A DNA stretch of 64,000 bases from Drosophila pseudoobscura (lineage: Eukaryota; Arthropoda; Insecta; Diptera; Drosophilidae). Position 1 is the stretch's first letter. Every line of letters begins with the position of its first letter. Of this stretch, positions 61,810-64,000 are shown piece by piece. Where the stretch lies: assembly GCF_009870125.1 (NCBI RefSeq), contig NC_046680.1, positions 5,952,001 to 6,016,000 on the forward strand, written 5' to 3'. Below the pieces are notes generated by a model, which was given only the letters and a program-made list of their open reading frames with translations, had not been told where the DNA came from and made no database searches. The position numbers were made by a program, and so were the translations under genes.

Positions 61810-64000
61810 AGTATTCTATATCTAATCATAAGTTCAAAAAGCAAAAAATACAGACACACGCGCACATTTTCTCGTATTCGTATTTGGGCGAACGACATTG
61901 GACAACTTTTCAATTTAAGGTCGTATTCTTGGCCAACTTATTACAAATTATGAGGGAACTTCGTCCTCACTCAAGGACGAGCCCGTGGGCGTGGAGAGAA
62001 AGAAATTCCATTAGACGTGATTGATAAGACACACAAATCACGCATCCGAAGCGTTGCCTCCCTGTCAAAAAAAGACCCGATAGACCACAGAAGGTGTCGC
62101 GGAAATGAGGCAAGCAGCTTGTGTGTGTGCGTGGGGGGTGTGATTCTGTGGGTACTCAACGTTAGTGAGAGTAACAAGCTACTGGGAGAGTAACTTTTGA
62201 CTGCTTGGCTTTTTAATTTACTCATACAGAATTAAGTAAAATTACAATGAATTTTCAACTTCGTTAGCGAGAAAACTGCAACATTGAAGGAACAAAGAAC
62301 TTACCAACTTAAGGATGCTCTTAAAAATAGTTTGTCTTAAACAGAACTGCAAAATCATTGTTAACGCTTTCCCAGCCTCATCGCACGGGCCGTTCGCGAC
62401 AATTGGTCTGTCATCAGCGTGTCCTCTGTGGGATTCACTGTTAACCCAGCAGAAACGCAACGTGAGAGGCATTCCGAATGCCACCGAATCTGGGCGAGCA
62501 TAAGTCAACCCTTTGGCCAACAGTTATGAGCCCTGTTTGTGGTGCAATTAACGAGGGCCGCCAGCGAGTAAATGAGCTTCCAGCTCCAGCTCCTGTTCGT
62601 ACCTGGCCCGCTGGCACGTGCCGATCCAGAAACCTCAGCCAGACAATCCCATCAGCGGCTCACCCCTGGACATCCTGGCGAAACTCAAATATGAGGCCTT
62701 TCTGGCAAACATTATTAATATGCAAACGTTGTAGGAGCTGCGAATACGTTAACTAAATGTACAAGAGGACAGCTCTGGGCGCTTTTCCGGGTGCCCCGAT
62801 TACAACGAACTTAATGCTTTTTAAAAAGTTTTTCAATAGGAAGAGTCACAAAGTTTTTGCCGGTCCTATGCCATCGGAACCGTAAATCTGCGGAAATCAT
62901 CTTAAATGTAATGATTTCTGTGCGTTTTTAAGCTTCTCAAGCTCTCTCTTTGGGAAATTACCTTCATTATCTGTACGAAAATGAAATGCACAAAAAGGCT
63001 GAAGACTGCCATCAGGTGGGACTCCTCTCTGCCACCGAATCCGTCTGTCATGCGGTTTCCATTTTCACAATTTAATATCTTTTAAGGTTTCTGGTCACGT
63101 GCGTAAGGGTGAAGTGGCTCAGTGCATTCACATCTCCTGCCGCTGCTTTGTGTCTGTGACCTTTTTAATGGGCTGACGGGTCACGCAGCCATTTACACGA
63201 TTCTTTTTTATTCATTTTTGCGCCCGGCCTGATACAGACTGCTGATTTTTTGGCCGAATCCATAATACCATTAAATCGAAATCACATAAATCGGACCTTA
63301 AAACCTGGATTTTTGGGCACTAAATCGGGTGCCTAAACTCCATGATGTTTAGTTTTTGCTTCGAAATTGGAAAGGAATCTGTGGTTCGGTGCTACAGTAT
63401 CCATTTTCCCACTCTTTAAGGTACAAAATGCGTAAAAGGTGTCAGGCCACACCTTAAACCATTTTATATTATTACCTTTTCCACGAAATTCAATCTCGTA
63501 ATTGTTATCAAAACTAATCGCACGTGAAATCCACTCAAATCAGGTATATACTCGCCTTGTAGATGGACTGGGAACCCAAGAAGTTCAGGCACTGACAGTA
63601 CGACAGCCTCTTCTCCCACCCAAGTCAGGCTTGGGCAAAACAATTTGGAATATTCGAAAAATCTTTGATACCAGCAACTGTGTCGTATACTTAACGTGAA
63701 GACTCTTCCAAAGCGAGTCTACCAATTACCATGTGTAAACGCAATTTAATTATTTATAACGCAATTGAAGTTTTTCTTTCGGTTGACTTGCAAATGGGTT
63801 GCTATAGGACTTATCGGAGAGATTCGTAATCGATCGCCCTTAAAGCATGTTCCGCCGACCCCACTTAGGAAACTCATCGAGCCACTCTCGACGGTTTCGA
63901 CTTCAAAGAGCACCCCCAAGCCGGGGACCAGGACCACAACCAGAAGAAGGACCAGAACCAGCACCCCTGCCCAGACCAGACAGTGTTGTTTTATGGGCCT
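61810..64000. other. Gene-free end of window
   Basis: The Mal gene's 3' end, then about 2 kb without a supported exon on either strand. No further maltase is present, although melanogaster is recalled to have eight maltase A genes in this region. The Pro/Arg-rich ORF near the right end is low-complexity (GGACCAGGACCA-like). Confidence 0.5.

Overview
This is a eukaryotic window and almost certainly Drosophila. The genes have small GT-AG introns, insect AATAAA polyadenylation signals and TATA+Inr (TCAGT) promoters. Four interspersed repeats resemble the DINE-1/INE-1 family. The gene order (larval cuticle proteins, Cyp4ad1, Cyp4e, maltase A cluster) matches what I recall of the D. melanogaster 44D region. 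The repeat consensus and the extra Cyp4e copy suggest an obscura-group species, Muller element C; that is inference from memory, not from a search.

Layout. 1-13,970 is gene-poor: simple repeats, one DINE-like element, one short secreted-peptide-like ORF (3860-4009), and a membrane-protein-like ORF that stops at the DINE edge. CSN7 (COP9 signalosome subunit 7) runs from 14,090 to 21,152 with a ~5.9 kb intron and a housekeeping-type promoter (motif 6 plus DRE, no TATA). 24.7-30.6 kb holds four larval cuticle genes: two on the minus strand (Lcp1/Lcp2 type) and two on the plus strand (Lcp3/Lcp4 type). The plus-strand pair differ by one silent base over their main exon. 31.6-44.6 kb is a cytochrome P450 cluster: Cyp4ad1 on the minus strand, then three tandem Cyp4e-type genes with identical exon lengths. 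45.3-61.8 kb is the maltase (GH13 alpha-glucosidase) cluster with six genes in the order -, +, -, +, +, +, taken as Mal-A1 to Mal-A6. 61.8-64 kb has no recognisable gene.

How the genes work. The cuticle proteins bind chitin in the larval exoskeleton. The P450s are ER-membrane monooxygenases. The maltases are secreted or membrane-tethered gut enzymes that release glucose from maltose and sucrose. CSN7 is a scaffold subunit of the nuclear/cytosolic deneddylase. All splice coordinates were worked out by hand from reading frame, GT/AG sites and homology between neighbouring paralogs; in each gene the exon lengths sum to an open frame. No wholly unknown multi-gene system is evident. The most interesting signals are patchwork gene conversion in the Lcp and Cyp4e arrays, a Glu/Ala difference at the CYP4 haem-linking position, a C-terminal hydrophobic tail on one maltase, and predicted ~8-nt leaders on two maltases.
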